21,154 bases of DNA from UMGS1696 sp964430105 (GCA_964430105.1 CAYSEF010000033.1:1-21154); one strand, 5' to 3'; counted from the first letter of the stretch, positions 8,362-16,177 are shown. A program made the numbers and translations. The notes: generated by a model not told the origin, from the letters alone.

Positions 8362-8994
8362 TTACGCTTTGATGTACACTTTATTGTTCTCAACAGTTAT
8401 TTTATCATCACAGAACAGCTTTACAGCTTCTGGAAGAATTTTCCACTCTGCTTCTTCCATAATTCTGTGTTGAAGCGTTTCAGGTGTGTCATCTTGTCTT
8501 ACTTCAACAGCTTTTTGAAGCACAATAGGTCCTGCATCGCATTCAGGAGTTACAATGTGAACAGTTGCTCCTGAGACTTTGACACCCTTTTCGAGAGCAG
8601 CTTCATGAACATGGAGTCCATAGAAACCTTTTCCGCAGAAAGATGGTATAAGGGCAGGGTGAACATTGAGAATTCTATTTGGAAATTTCTCATAAACTTG
8701 CTCATCAATGATTGTGAGGAAGCCGGCAAGCACAACAAGATCAATATCTGCTGAGCTCAAAGTATCTGCGAGTGCTTTTGAATATGCAGATATGCTGTCA
8801 TAATCCTTGCGCGCGAGTACCATGGCTTCGATATTGTTGTTTTTTGCACGTTCCAAGGCGTATACACCCGGCTTTGAGGCAATAACAAGAGTGATTTTAC
8901 CGCTTCCGAGTTCACCTTTATTTTCAGCATCGATGAGTGCTTGCAGATTAGTACCACCACCGGATACAAGAACCGCAATTTTTTTTGTAGTCAT
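8362..8994 (-). CDS. purN: Phosphoribosylglycinamide (GAR) formyltransferase
   Basis: Makes FGAR from GAR with 10-formyl-THF, step 3. With the ATG at 8994 it has 210 residues, typical of PurN. The phosphate-binding loop is VLVSGGGTNLQAL (8-20). The catalytic set is Asn110 and His112 (ILNVHPALIPSF) and Asp153 (ECDAGPIV), which match the family Asn-His-Asp. A GTG at 9006 would add four residues. I prefer the ATG because GGTG precedes it at 6 bases and because PurN proteins start just before the first strand. The gene begins 12 bases after the purM stop and is followed by purO after 22 bases. Confidence 0.95.
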   Translation of the reverse strand: MTTKKIAVLVSGGGTNLQALIDAENKGELGSGKITLVIASKPGVYALERAKNNNIEAMVLARKDYDSISAYSKALADTLSSADIDLVVLAGFLTIIDEQVYEKFPNRILNVHPALIPSFCGKGFYGLHVHEAALEKGVKVSGATVHIVTPECDAGPIVLQKAVEVRQDDTPETLQHRIMEEAEWKILPEAVKLFCDDKITVENNKVYIKA

Positions 8995-9006
8995 TTCAAT
9001 CACCAC

Positions 9007-10056
9007 TCAGCAGAGGATAACGCCTTCATCAGATTCGACGATTTCACCGAGAATGTACGCATCTTCACCATTTGCGCGAAGAACTTCAAGTGCACGATCA
9101 GCATCGTTCTTTGAAACAGTGATTGACATACCAACACCCATATTGTAGGTATTAAACATATCACGTTCCGAAATTCCACCTTCTTTTGCAATCAAATCAA
9201 AGATAGGCAATGTACGAACCACTGATTTTTCTATCTTTGCAGACTTGCCTGTGGGCAGACTACGTGGAATATTTTCGTAGAAACCACCACCTGTGATGTG
9301 GGAAATGCCCTTGATTTTAACATTATCCATCAGTGCAAGAACGGGCTTAACGTATATTCTTGTGGGAGTAAGGAGAGTTTCTCCGAGAGATTTACCTCCA
9401 AGTTCAGCGATAGGCTTTGTTATATCACGATTTTCGATATCAAAAACCTTACGAACGAGAGAGAATCCATTTGAATGTACACCACTTGACGGAAGAGCTA
9501 TTATAACATCACCTGATGAAATAGTTTCTTTGTCGATAACATTTTCACGGTCAACAATACCACAAGCATAGCCTGCGAGGTCGTATTCGTCAATAGGGTA
9601 GAAACCAGGCATTTCAGCTGTCTCTCCACCTACGAGAGCACATTCGCCCTGTACGCATCCGTCAGCAACACCGGAAACAATTGAGGCAATCTTTTCAGGA
9701 ACATTCTTACCGCATGCGATGTAGTCAAGGAATACAAGAGGTCTTGCACCGCAACAAATAATATCGTTAACACACATTGCAACACAATCTATACCAACGG
9801 TGTCATGCTTATCCATAAGGAATGCTATACGGAGCTTGGTACCAACACCGTCTGTGCCGGAAACAAGCAGAGGATGACGAATGGCATATTTGTCCATAAC
9901 AGATCCGAGGTCGAATATACCACCGAATCCACCGATTTTGTCACAAACACCATCAATCATAGTGCGTGCGATATGTTTTTTCATGAGTTCAACGGCAGTG
10001 TATCCGGCGGTAATGTCAACACCGGCATTCTTGTAGGCTTCGCTGTAGCTTTTCAT
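9007..10056 (-). CDS. purM: Phosphoribosylformylglycinamidine cyclo-ligase (AIR synthetase)
   Basis: Closes the imidazole ring: FGAM + ATP to AIR, step 5. The length of 349 residues is normal. Diagnostic segments are SYKNAG-like SEAYKNAGVDI at the start, LLVSGTDGVGTKLRIAF, DCVAMCVNDIICCGARPLVFLDYIACG, GGETAEMPGFY, LPSSGVHSNGFSLVRKV and HITGGGFYENIPR. The ATG at 10056 is preceded by AAAGGA. It is 24 bases after purF, and purN begins 12 bases after its stop, so all three are surely co-transcribed. The enzyme is a cytoplasmic homodimer in known relatives. Confidence 0.97.
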   Translation of the reverse strand: MKSYSEAYKNAGVDITAGYTAVELMKKHIARTMIDGVCDKIGGFGGIFDLGSVMDKYAIRHPLLVSGTDGVGTKLRIAFLMDKHDTVGIDCVAMCVNDIICCGARPLVFLDYIACGKNVPEKIASIVSGVADGCVQGECALVGGETAEMPGFYPIDEYDLAGYACGIVDRENVIDKETISSGDVIIALPSSGVHSNGFSLVRKVFDIENRDITKPIAELGGKSLGETLLTPTRIYVKPVLALMDNVKIKGISHITGGGFYENIPRSLPTGKSAKIEKSVVRTLPIFDLIAKEGGISERDMFNTYNMGVGMSITVSKNDADRALEVLRANGEDAYILGEIVESDEGVILC

Positions 10057-10080
10057 GTCTATTTCCTTTCATTTAGGGAA

Positions 10081-11526
10081 TTATTGTTGTGTTATATCAA
10101 ACGCATTGTCAGAAATTTTCTTATCAAAGCGGTTCTTTCTAATAAGTGTAGGTACTGGAGTTGGGTATTCTCCTGTGAAGCAACCCTTGCAGAAACCATT
10201 CAAGTTTGTGTCTGCAATCATGTCGAGATACTTTACATTGAGGAAACCGAGTGAATCAACGTCAATAATCTTTGCGATTTCGTCAAGACTGTGGCGACAA
10301 GCTATGAGGTCTTCTTTCGCACCGATATCGGTACCGTAATAGCAGAGATCAATATACGGCGGAGCAGATGAACGCATATGTACTTCCTTTGCACCTGCTT
10401 CTCTGAGTAGTTTAATTATTCTTGCACATGTAGTTCCACGGACGATCGAGTCATCAACAAGGACAACACGCTTTCCTTTTACTACATCAGAAATAACATT
10501 TAATTTGATACGAACGAGGTTTTCGCGGAATGACTGTCCAGGAGCAATAAATGTGCGTCCGATGTATTTGTTTTTAAGGAAGCCCATTTCATAAGGAATA
10601 CCTGACTCATGAGCATAACCTATAGCGGCATCAATACCTGAGTCTGGAACACCAATAACAACGTCAGCTTCAACCGGATGTTCCTTTGCGAGGAAAGCAC
10701 CTGCACGAACTCTTGCACGGTTAACAGAGAAGCCGTCGATAATTGAGTCGGGACGTGCAGTGTATATGTATTCAAAAACGCAAAGAGCATGCTTGCCTTC
10801 ACCGACATGATCCTTGAGTGAACGAACACCATTTTCGTCGAACACTACGATTTCACCGGGTTCAATATCGCGAATAAGCTTTGCACCTATCGAGCTGAGT
10901 GCACATGATTCGGAAGCAACGATATAAGAACCGTCCTCCATCTGACCATAGCAAAGTGGTCTGATACCGTGAATATCTCTTGCTGCAATAAGTTTGCGTG
11001 GAGACATTATAACGATTGAGTATGCACCCTTGAGCTTGTTCATAGCTTTACTTACACTCTCTTCAATTGATGAAGAAGCAAGTCTTTCGCGTATAATTAC
11101 ATTGGAAATGATTTCAGCGTCGCTATTTGTTTGGAAAACAGATCCGGAAAGTTCAAGATATTCGCGAGTCTCAATGGAGTTTGTCAGGCATCCGTTGAAG
11201 CAGAGAGCAAGATGACCCTTGATATGGCTGATAACAATAGGCTGTGCATTCAGCATATTGTTTTCGCCGATTTTGCCATAACGGCAGTGACCGATAGCGA
11301 TATTACCTTCACCCAGCTCTGAAAGATCGTGATGAGAAAAAACTTCGTTGACAAGACCTGCATCTTTACAGGAAGTGAATAAACCGTCGTCATTAACTAC
11401 GATACCACAGCTTTCCTGACCTCTGTGTTGAAGAGCAAAGAGTCCATAGTATACTGTAGAAGCTACATCGGTTTTCTTAGGAGAATAAATACCGAATACA
11501 CCACATTCTTCTTTAATGTTTTTCAC
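10081..11526 (-). CDS. purF: Amidophosphoribosyltransferase (glutamine PRPP amidotransferase)
   Basis: Commits PRPP to purine synthesis. The 481-residue chain starts at a GTG (11526) with GAGG eight bases upstream. A seven-residue propeptide precedes Cys8 (EECGVFG), the glutaminase nucleophile, so self-processing as in B. subtilis is likely. The N-terminal half is the Ntn glutaminase (LQHRGQESCGI, GHCRYG). The C-terminal half holds the PRPP loop VVLVDDSIVRGTT (354-366). Cys249, Cys395, Cys446 and Cys449 align in spacing with the four 4Fe-4S ligands of the B. subtilis type, so this is the iron-sulfur, oxygen-sensitive class. An 89-base gap with a terminator-like hairpin separates it from purE. 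Confidence 0.97.
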   Translation of the reverse strand: MKNIKEECGVFGIYSPKKTDVASTVYYGLFALQHRGQESCGIVVNDDGLFTSCKDAGLVNEVFSHHDLSELGEGNIAIGHCRYGKIGENNMLNAQPIVISHIKGHLALCFNGCLTNSIETREYLELSGSVFQTNSDAEIISNVIIRERLASSSIEESVSKAMNKLKGAYSIVIMSPRKLIAARDIHGIRPLCYGQMEDGSYIVASESCALSSIGAKLIRDIEPGEIVVFDENGVRSLKDHVGEGKHALCVFEYIYTARPDSIIDGFSVNRARVRAGAFLAKEHPVEADVVIGVPDSGIDAAIGYAHESGIPYEMGFLKNKYIGRTFIAPGQSFRENLVRIKLNVISDVVKGKRVVLVDDSIVRGTTCARIIKLLREAGAKEVHMRSSAPPYIDLCYYGTDIGAKEDLIACRHSLDEIAKIIDVDSLGFLNVKYLDMIADTNLNGFCKGCFTGEYPTPVPTLIRKNRFDKKISDNAFDITQQ

Positions 11527-11570
11527 AATCGTACCTCGCTTGTATGTGTATGAAAATTATGGTTAACACG

Positions 11571-11605
11571 GAAAAACGCAGGGAGTTGTATGGCTTCACC
11601 TGCGT
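11571..11605 (-). terminator. Terminator-like hairpin between purE and purF
   Basis: On the minus strand ACGCAGG (11599-11605) pairs with CCTGCGT (11576-11582) and is followed by a short TTTTTCC run. The 16-base loop contains CATACAACTCCC, which is exactly complementary to the terminator arm of the upstream ZTP riboswitch. The T-tract is weak, so this may be a partial terminator or an RNA stability/processing element that sets the purE:purF ratio. Confidence 0.45.
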
Positions 11606-11615
11606 GTGTATTAAG

Positions 11616-12110
11616 CTAGTCTATGAGTTTGAGCTGGAGAGCAGTATCCTTAGCGTATACTTTTTCTGCTCCGGAACGTCTGGCTTCGATAAGAGAAGCT
11701 GCAAGCTCATCATCAGTAATCGCAAGCATTTCTATAGCCAAAAGAGCAGCATTTGCAGCACCATTCATGGCAACAGTCGCAACAGGAATACCTGTAGGCA
11801 TTTGAACAGTGGAGAGAAGTGCATCAAGACCGTCAAGCATCCCGCCTTTAACAGGAACACCAATTACAGGAAGAGTTGTAGCGGCAGCACAAACACCTGC
11901 AAGATGCGCAGCCATACCCGCACAAGCGATTATGACACCAAATCCATTTTCGCGTGCAGAACCAACAAATGACTGAACCGCTTCGGGAGTTCTATGAGCA
12001 GACATCACATGAGCTTCAAAGGGAACATTGTATTCGCACAGTACAGCAAAAGCTTTTTCAACAACCGGAAGGTCACTGTCACTGCCCATGATTACAGCTA
12101 CTTTTTTCAT
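11616..12110 (-). CDS. purE: N5-carboxyaminoimidazole ribonucleotide mutase (PurE, class I)
   Basis: Converts N5-CAIR to CAIR, step 6. The ATG at 12110 gives 164 residues, the usual PurE length; the longer open frame runs back into the riboswitch terminator and adds an unlikely 29 residues. Motifs are VAVIMGSDSDLPVV, VMSAHRTPEAV, ACAGMAAHLAGV, LPVIGVPVKGGMLDGLDALLSTVQMPTG and NGAANAALLA. The SAHRTP and AAHL elements place it with class I bacterial enzymes, which normally work with PurK; no purK is present in the window. It is the first gene after the ZTP riboswitch. The ribosome site is weak (GGGGA and GGA at poor distances). Confidence 0.95.
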   Translation of the reverse strand: MKKVAVIMGSDSDLPVVEKAFAVLCEYNVPFEAHVMSAHRTPEAVQSFVGSARENGFGVIIACAGMAAHLAGVCAAATTLPVIGVPVKGGMLDGLDALLSTVQMPTGIPVATVAMNGAANAALLAIEMLAITDDELAASLIEARRSGAEKVYAKDTALQLKLID

Positions 12111-12180
12111 TATAATAATCCAATCCCCGTCGCAAATTAAATGCAGGACACGCGACGGTGTGCCAAACTGCATGGCTGTA

Positions 12181-12224
12181 AAAAAACAAAAAAGCATACA
12201 ACTCCCCCGTCGGTTGTCATATGC
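12181..12224 (-). terminator. Riboswitch-linked intrinsic terminator before purE
   Basis: On the minus strand GCAT-ATG-ACAAC (12213-12224) pairs with GTTGTATGC (12194-12202), with the ATG bulged and GACGGGGGA in the loop, then TTTTTTGTTTTTT follows. Its first bases are the last bases of the ZTP aptamer (GGGCA), so aptamer folding and terminator folding compete. Readthrough when ligand is bound would turn the operon on. Confidence 0.85.
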
Positions 12225-12351
12225 CCAGACGGACGGCTTGCTCCGGACAATCAGAGCAAAGGAGAACCAAGATAAACTGGAGAGTTCTCAAACTTTCTGC
12301 TTCATGCGGTTAACTCCGCCGGCTAAAAGCCTTTCCGTCAGTTGCAGAAAG
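12222..12351 (-). promoter_or_regulatory. ZTP (pfl-type) riboswitch controlling the purine operon
   Basis: On the minus strand an 8-bp P1 helix pairs CTTTCTGC (12344-12351) with GCAGAAAG (12293-12300). Between the arms lie AACTGACGGAA, a helix region GGCGGAGTTAACCGC and ATGAAG, as in the family. After a linker with a GCTC/GAGC hairpin comes CCGTCTGGGCA (12222-12232), matching the conserved 3' CCGCCUGGGCA block. The pseudoknot is compensated: GACGG in the 5' part pairs with CCGTC in the 3' block. ZTP signals low 10-formyl-THF, so switching on purine genes, including two formyl-THF enzymes, makes sense. The family was recognised by eye. Confidence 0.85.
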
Positions 12352-12372
12352 TGTATAATATTAACATATATA

Positions 12373-12401
12373 ATTATACATAAATTAATTGCATCCGTCA
12401 A
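12373..12401 (-). promoter_or_regulatory. Promoter of the purine operon
   Basis: TTGACG (12396-12401) and a perfect TATAAT (12373-12378) are separated by 17 bases. The start site would fall about 15-20 bases upstream of the P1 helix of the ZTP riboswitch, as expected. Confidence 0.85.
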
Positions 12402-12426
12402 GTGTTCCGACGACAAAAATCAAAAA

Positions 12427-12455
12427 TTGACATATTTAATTTTAGATAATTTATA
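12427..12455 (+). promoter_or_regulatory. Possible upstream promoter of the larA-like unit
   Basis: A perfect TTGACA (12427-12432) is followed after 17 bases by TTTATA (12450-12455). The -10 box is weak. It lies 47 bases upstream of a second, better promoter pointing the same way. Confidence 0.45.
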
Positions 12456-12473
12456 CAAACGGGGGTTATTCGC

Positions 12474-12502
12474 TTGACAAATTGATTCATGAGTGGTAAA
12501 AT
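12474..12502 (+). promoter_or_regulatory. Promoter of the larA-like/gnd/pfkB unit
   Basis: TTGACA (12474-12479) and TAAAAT (12497-12502) are 17 bases apart. The resulting leader of about 40 bases ends in AAAGGA ten bases before the ATG at 12550. It is divergent from the purine promoter, with about 70 bases between the two -35 boxes. Confidence 0.75.
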
Positions 12503-12549
12503 TGCCTATAACGGGTAAAAGTTTTATTTTACGAAAGGACACAATTCCG

Positions 12550-13800
12550 ATGTATTACAGAAGTGAAGCGGGTTTGACTGACGAAAGTCTCAGACAGGCT
12601 CTTGAAGAATCAATAAAGGGAAGAGACTTAAAAAAAGTTCTCATCCTTCCGCCTGATTTTACCAGAATGTATTCCGGTGCAGGTAAGATCACAGCATTTT
12701 ATTATGAAATGCTTAAAGATCGTTGCGAAATCGATGTTATGCCTGCACTTGGCACTCATGTTGCTATGACAAAAGAAGAATGCGATGCTTTCTTTCTCGG
12801 TGTAGTTCCATATGAAAAGCTTATTGTGCATAATTGGCGCAAAGATGTTATCAAGCTTGGTGAAGTTCCTGCTGAATTTGTGAATGAGGTTTCAGAGGGG
12901 CTTGTAAATGATAAGATCGACGTTGAAGTAAATCATCGCATTATCGACGGAGGATATGACTTAATTCTTTCCATTGGTCAGGTAGTTCCTCACGAAGTAG
13001 TTGGTATGGCGAATTATTCTAAGAATATTTTCGTTGGTTGTGGTGGATCGTCTATGATCAATTCATCTCATATGCTTGGTGCTTTTTATGGTATGGAGCG
13101 TATTATGGGAAAGGATTTCTCGCCTGTCAGAAAGGTATTTGACTATGCAGAAGAACATTTTTTGAAGGATGTACCACTTATGTACATTCTGACTTGCACA
13201 ACAAATACCGGAGATCAAACTAATATTCATGGTCTTTACATTGGACGGGAACGTAAAAACTTTGAATTGGCAGTAGAACAGAGTCAAGACATAAACCTGA
13301 TTCATGTTGATGAGCCTTTTAAGAAGGTAGTTGTTTATCTTGATCCACGTGAATTCAAGAGTACATGGCTTGGAAATAAATCTGTATACCGTACAAGAAT
13401 GGCTATTGCCGACGGTGGTGAGCTTATCGTACTTGCACCTGCAGTTGCACATTTTGGTGAAGATGAAGAAAATGACCAGTTGATTCGCAAATATGGCTAC
13501 GTTGGACGTGAGAATGTTCTAAAGCTTGTAAATGATCCTGCGAATGAAGACTTGAAAGCAAACCTTTCTGTAGCTGCACACCTTATCCACGGTTCATCTG
13601 ATGGAAGATTTTCAATTACTTATTGTACCGAATATCTCAGTCGTGAAGAAATTGAAGGCGTTAATTTCGGATATGCGCCCTATGAAGAAATGTCTAAAAA
13701 ATATGATCCAAAGGTTCTTAAAGATGGTTGGAATACTGTTGATGGAGAGAGAATTTTCTATATAAGTAATCCCGCACTCGGACTTTGGACCAGAGAATGA
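12550..13800 (+). CDS. LarA-family nickel-pincer racemase/epimerase homologue (substrate unknown)
   Basis: A 416-residue LarA-domain (DUF2088) protein. Residues equivalent to those of L. plantarum LarA are present at identical spacing: His148 (catalytic His174), Lys158 (pincer-bearing Lys184, +10) and His174 (nickel ligand His200, +16 from the lysine). His70 in GTHVAMTKEE fits His108, and PDFTR (35-39) fits the substrate/cofactor motif. The family racemises or epimerises 2-hydroxyacids; characterised members include lactate, malate and phenyllactate racemases and a D-gluconate 2-epimerase. Co-transcription with gnd and a KDG-kinase-like gene favours a sugar-acid substrate (inference). The cofactor genes larB, larC and larE are not in the window. 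An in-frame GTG at 12493 is rejected as start because it overlaps the promoter; the ATG at 12550 follows AAAGGA. Confidence 0.85.
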   Translation: MYYRSEAGLTDESLRQALEESIKGRDLKKVLILPPDFTRMYSGAGKITAFYYEMLKDRCEIDVMPALGTHVAMTKEECDAFFLGVVPYEKLIVHNWRKDVIKLGEVPAEFVNEVSEGLVNDKIDVEVNHRIIDGGYDLILSIGQVVPHEVVGMANYSKNIFVGCGGSSMINSSHMLGAFYGMERIMGKDFSPVRKVFDYAEEHFLKDVPLMYILTCTTNTGDQTNIHGLYIGRERKNFELAVEQSQDINLIHVDEPFKKVVVYLDPREFKSTWLGNKSVYRTRMAIADGGELIVLAPAVAHFGEDEENDQLIRKYGYVGRENVLKLVNDPANEDLKANLSVAAHLIHGSSDGRFSITYCTEYLSREEIEGVNFGYAPYEEMSKKYDPKVLKDGWNTVDGERIFYISNPALGLWTRE

Positions 13801-13819
13801 TTTATGGTGTACGTAATTT

Positions 13820-14659
13820 ATGGAAGAAAAGAGAATTGACTTACACACTCACACAGTTTGTTCTGATGGCTCTATGACTCCGCGTGAGCTTGTTATCCAC
13901 GCAAAGGAATCCGGACTTTCTGCAGTTGCTGTATCAGATCATGATACTGCGGATGGCGTTCATGAAGCAATAAAGACCGGCAATGAAGTGGGAATTGAAG
14001 TTATACCGGCAATAGAGCTTTCTGCAAAATCCGATACAGAAACACATATTTTGGGATATTTCATAGACCCTGATTCACCTGATTTGAAATCTGCTGTAGA
14101 TTATATTCGCGATATTCGTACACAACGTATTGGCGAAACTTGCGAAATGCTACAGAAATACAACATAAATGTCAGCCTTGATGAGGTCAAAGAGATAGCA
14201 GGTGGAGGAATCCTCTGTCGTGCTCATATTGCGAAAATTATGACCGAAAAAGGTTACTCTGAATCACCAAAGGCAGCGTTTAACGAATGGCTTAATGTAG
14301 GTTGTCCGTGCTACAGTGAATCACAGGCATTGACTGATGTTGAAGCTATCGATCTAATCAGAAAAGCAGGTGGTGATGCATATCTTGCGCATCTTCACCT
14401 TACCAAAAAGCCTGCTGATGAGCTTGATAAATTTGTTAAACACCTCACCGATGCAGGGCTTACCGGAATCGAAGGTTGGTATACCGATTACACACCGGAG
14501 CGTGAGTTGGAATACCGTGGTCTTGCTAAAAAATATGGCTTAAAGCTGTCCGGCGGAACTGATTTCCATGGCGTATTTAAGCCGCATATATCTATCGGCA
14601 GAGGTCTTGGCGAGCTTACGATACCATATTCTGTGCTTGAAGGCATGAAGAATAGATAA
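13820..14659 (+). CDS. PHP-domain phosphoesterase, TrpH/YciV (RNase AM/nucleoside bisphosphate phosphatase) type
   Basis: A 279-residue polymerase-and-histidinol-phosphatase domain protein with the full metal-ligand set: His9, His11 and Asp16 (DLHTHTVCSD), Asp40-His41 (SDHDT), Glu66 (AIELS), His76, His136 (RAHIA), His191/His193 (LAHLHLT) and Asp248/His250 (GTDFHG). The order and size match the TrpH/YciV subfamily, whose members remove phosphate from 3',5'-nucleoside bisphosphates or trim RNA 5' ends using a trinuclear metal site. It starts 19 bases after the larA-like gene with GGTG upstream, so it belongs to that transcript. Its substrate in this context is unknown; phosphate removal from a sugar-acid by-product is possible but unsupported by sequence. 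Confidence 0.87.
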   Translation: MEEKRIDLHTHTVCSDGSMTPRELVIHAKESGLSAVAVSDHDTADGVHEAIKTGNEVGIEVIPAIELSAKSDTETHILGYFIDPDSPDLKSAVDYIRDIRTQRIGETCEMLQKYNINVSLDEVKEIAGGGILCRAHIAKIMTEKGYSESPKAAFNEWLNVGCPCYSESQALTDVEAIDLIRKAGGDAYLAHLHLTKKPADELDKFVKHLTDAGLTGIEGWYTDYTPERELEYRGLAKKYGLKLSGGTDFHGVFKPHISIGRGLGELTIPYSVLEGMKNR

Positions 14660-14701
14660 TTTTTAGTTAAAAATTAAATCAACATATACGGAGGAAAAAA
14701 T

Positions 14702-16153
14702 ATGAAAAAAGCAGATATAGGTCTTATTGGACTTGCCGTTATGGGCGAAAACCTTGTCATGAACATGGAATCCAAAGGCTTTACTGTAGCGGTATATAAC
14801 CGCACTACATCGAAGGTGACAGATTTTGTCGAAGGCAGAGCAAAGGGCAAGAACATTGTCGGTGCGTATACTCTCGAAGAACTTGTTGAAAAGCTTGAAA
14901 AGCCTCGTAAGGTTATGCTCATGGTTAAGGCTGGTCAGCCTGTTGATGATTTCATCGACAAGCTTCTCCCTCTTCTTGAAGATGGTGACGTTATTATTGA
15001 CGGTGGTAACTCTCATTTCCCGGATACCATTAGACGTACAGCTTATGTTGAATCTAAGGGCAAGCTTTACATTGGTACAGGTGTTTCAGGTGGTGAAGAA
15101 GGCGCTTTACTTGGTCCTTCAATGATGCCCGGTGGATCTCCTGCTGCATGGCCTATCGTTAAGCCTATTCTTCAGTCTATCTGTGCAAAGGTAGAAGATG
15201 GTTCTCCGTGCTGTGACTGGGTTGGTGAAAACGGTGCAGGTCACTTTGTAAAGATGGTTCACAACGGTATCGAATATGGCGATATGCAGCTTATTTGTGA
15301 AGCATATCAGCTCATGCGTGATTACCTTGGTATGTCTGCTGATGAAATGCATGAAGTTTTTGCTGAATGGATGAAGGGCGACCTCAATAGTTACCTTATT
15401 GAAATTACACGTGATATTCTTGCGTATAAGGATACAGATGGTGCTCCGATCGTAGATAAGATCCTTGATACAGCAGGTCAGAAGGGTACAGGTAAGTGGA
15501 CAGGTATTGCTGCTCTTGATGAAGGTGTACCGCTTACTCTTATTGGTGAAGCAGTATTTGCACGTTGCCTCTCTGCAATGAAGGAAGAACGTGTGGTAGC
15601 TGCCAAGGTTCACGGTACAGAATATCCTAAATTTGAGGGTGATAAGACTGCATTCATCGAAAAGATTCGCTGTGCACTTCTTGCATCTAAAATCATCTCA
15701 TACGCACAAGGTTATACCCTCATGATGGCTGCTGCTAAAACATATAACTGGAATCTCAACTATGGTGGAATAGCTCTTATGTGGCGTGGCGGTTGCATTA
15801 TTCGTTCTGTCTTCCTTGGTAAGATCAAGGATGCTTTTGATGCTGATCCGAACCTCTCGAACCTCCTTCTTGATCCTTATTTTGAAGCAAAAATCAAAGA
15901 GCTTGCTCCTGCATGGCGTGAAGTTGTTGCGGCATCCGCTATGAGTGGTATTCCTACTCCTGCATTCGCATCTGCTCTTTCATATTATGATGGATATCGT
16001 TGCGAACGTCTTTCCGCTAACCTTCTTCAGGCACAGCGCGACTACTTCGGTGCACATACATACGAACGTCTCGATGCGAAGCGTGGCGAATTCTTCCACA
16101 CGAACTGGACCGGTCACGGCGGTGATACAGCAGCGACACAGTACAACGCATAA
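14702..16153 (+). CDS. gnd: 6-phosphogluconate dehydrogenase, decarboxylating (NADP+)
   Basis: Oxidises 6-phosphogluconate to ribulose 5-phosphate + CO2 + NADPH. It has the full 483-residue length of the GndA type. The N-terminal Rossmann domain has GLAVMG (10-15) and Asn33-Arg34-Thr35, the NADP 2'-phosphate site. Substrate-site motifs are GVSGGEEGA (127-135) and the catalytic Lys184 with Asn188 and Glu191 (HFVKMVHNGIEY). The C-terminal helical domain includes QKGTGKWT and IPTPAFASALSYYDGYR, with the usual tail HTNWTG. GGAGG precedes the ATG. No zwf or pgl is nearby, so 6-phosphogluconate may come from gluconate. It follows the PHP gene by 42 bases and precedes the pfkB gene by 24. Confidence 0.97.
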   Translation: MKKADIGLIGLAVMGENLVMNMESKGFTVAVYNRTTSKVTDFVEGRAKGKNIVGAYTLEELVEKLEKPRKVMLMVKAGQPVDDFIDKLLPLLEDGDVIIDGGNSHFPDTIRRTAYVESKGKLYIGTGVSGGEEGALLGPSMMPGGSPAAWPIVKPILQSICAKVEDGSPCCDWVGENGAGHFVKMVHNGIEYGDMQLICEAYQLMRDYLGMSADEMHEVFAEWMKGDLNSYLIEITRDILAYKDTDGAPIVDKILDTAGQKGTGKWTGIAALDEGVPLTLIGEAVFARCLSAMKEERVVAAKVHGTEYPKFEGDKTAFIEKIRCALLASKIISYAQGYTLMMAAAKTYNWNLNYGGIALMWRGGCIIRSVFLGKIKDAFDADPNLSNLLLDPYFEAKIKELAPAWREVVAASAMSGIPTPAFASALSYYDGYRCERLSANLLQAQRDYFGAHTYERLDAKRGEFFHTNWTGHGGDTAATQYNA

Positions 16154-16177
16154 TTCATGTAAGGAGTTAATATAAAT

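Noticed and set aside
8995..9006. GTG start for PurN, adjoining the purM stop
   Set aside because: It adds only four residues with no ribosome site at a useful distance; GGTG fits the ATG at 8994 better. The possibility is not fully excluded.
12111..12197. Longer N-terminus for PurE
   Set aside because: The extension runs back to the riboswitch T-tract, is not conserved-looking, and the normal PurE start is at 12110.
12493..12549. Upstream GTG start for the LarA homologue
   Set aside because: It overlaps the -10 region of the promoter at 12474-12502, so it would not be on the transcript.
14656..14677. AATTTTT/AAAAATT hairpin between the PHP gene and gnd
   Set aside because: It is an A/T-only stem without a following T-tract, too weak for a terminator call.
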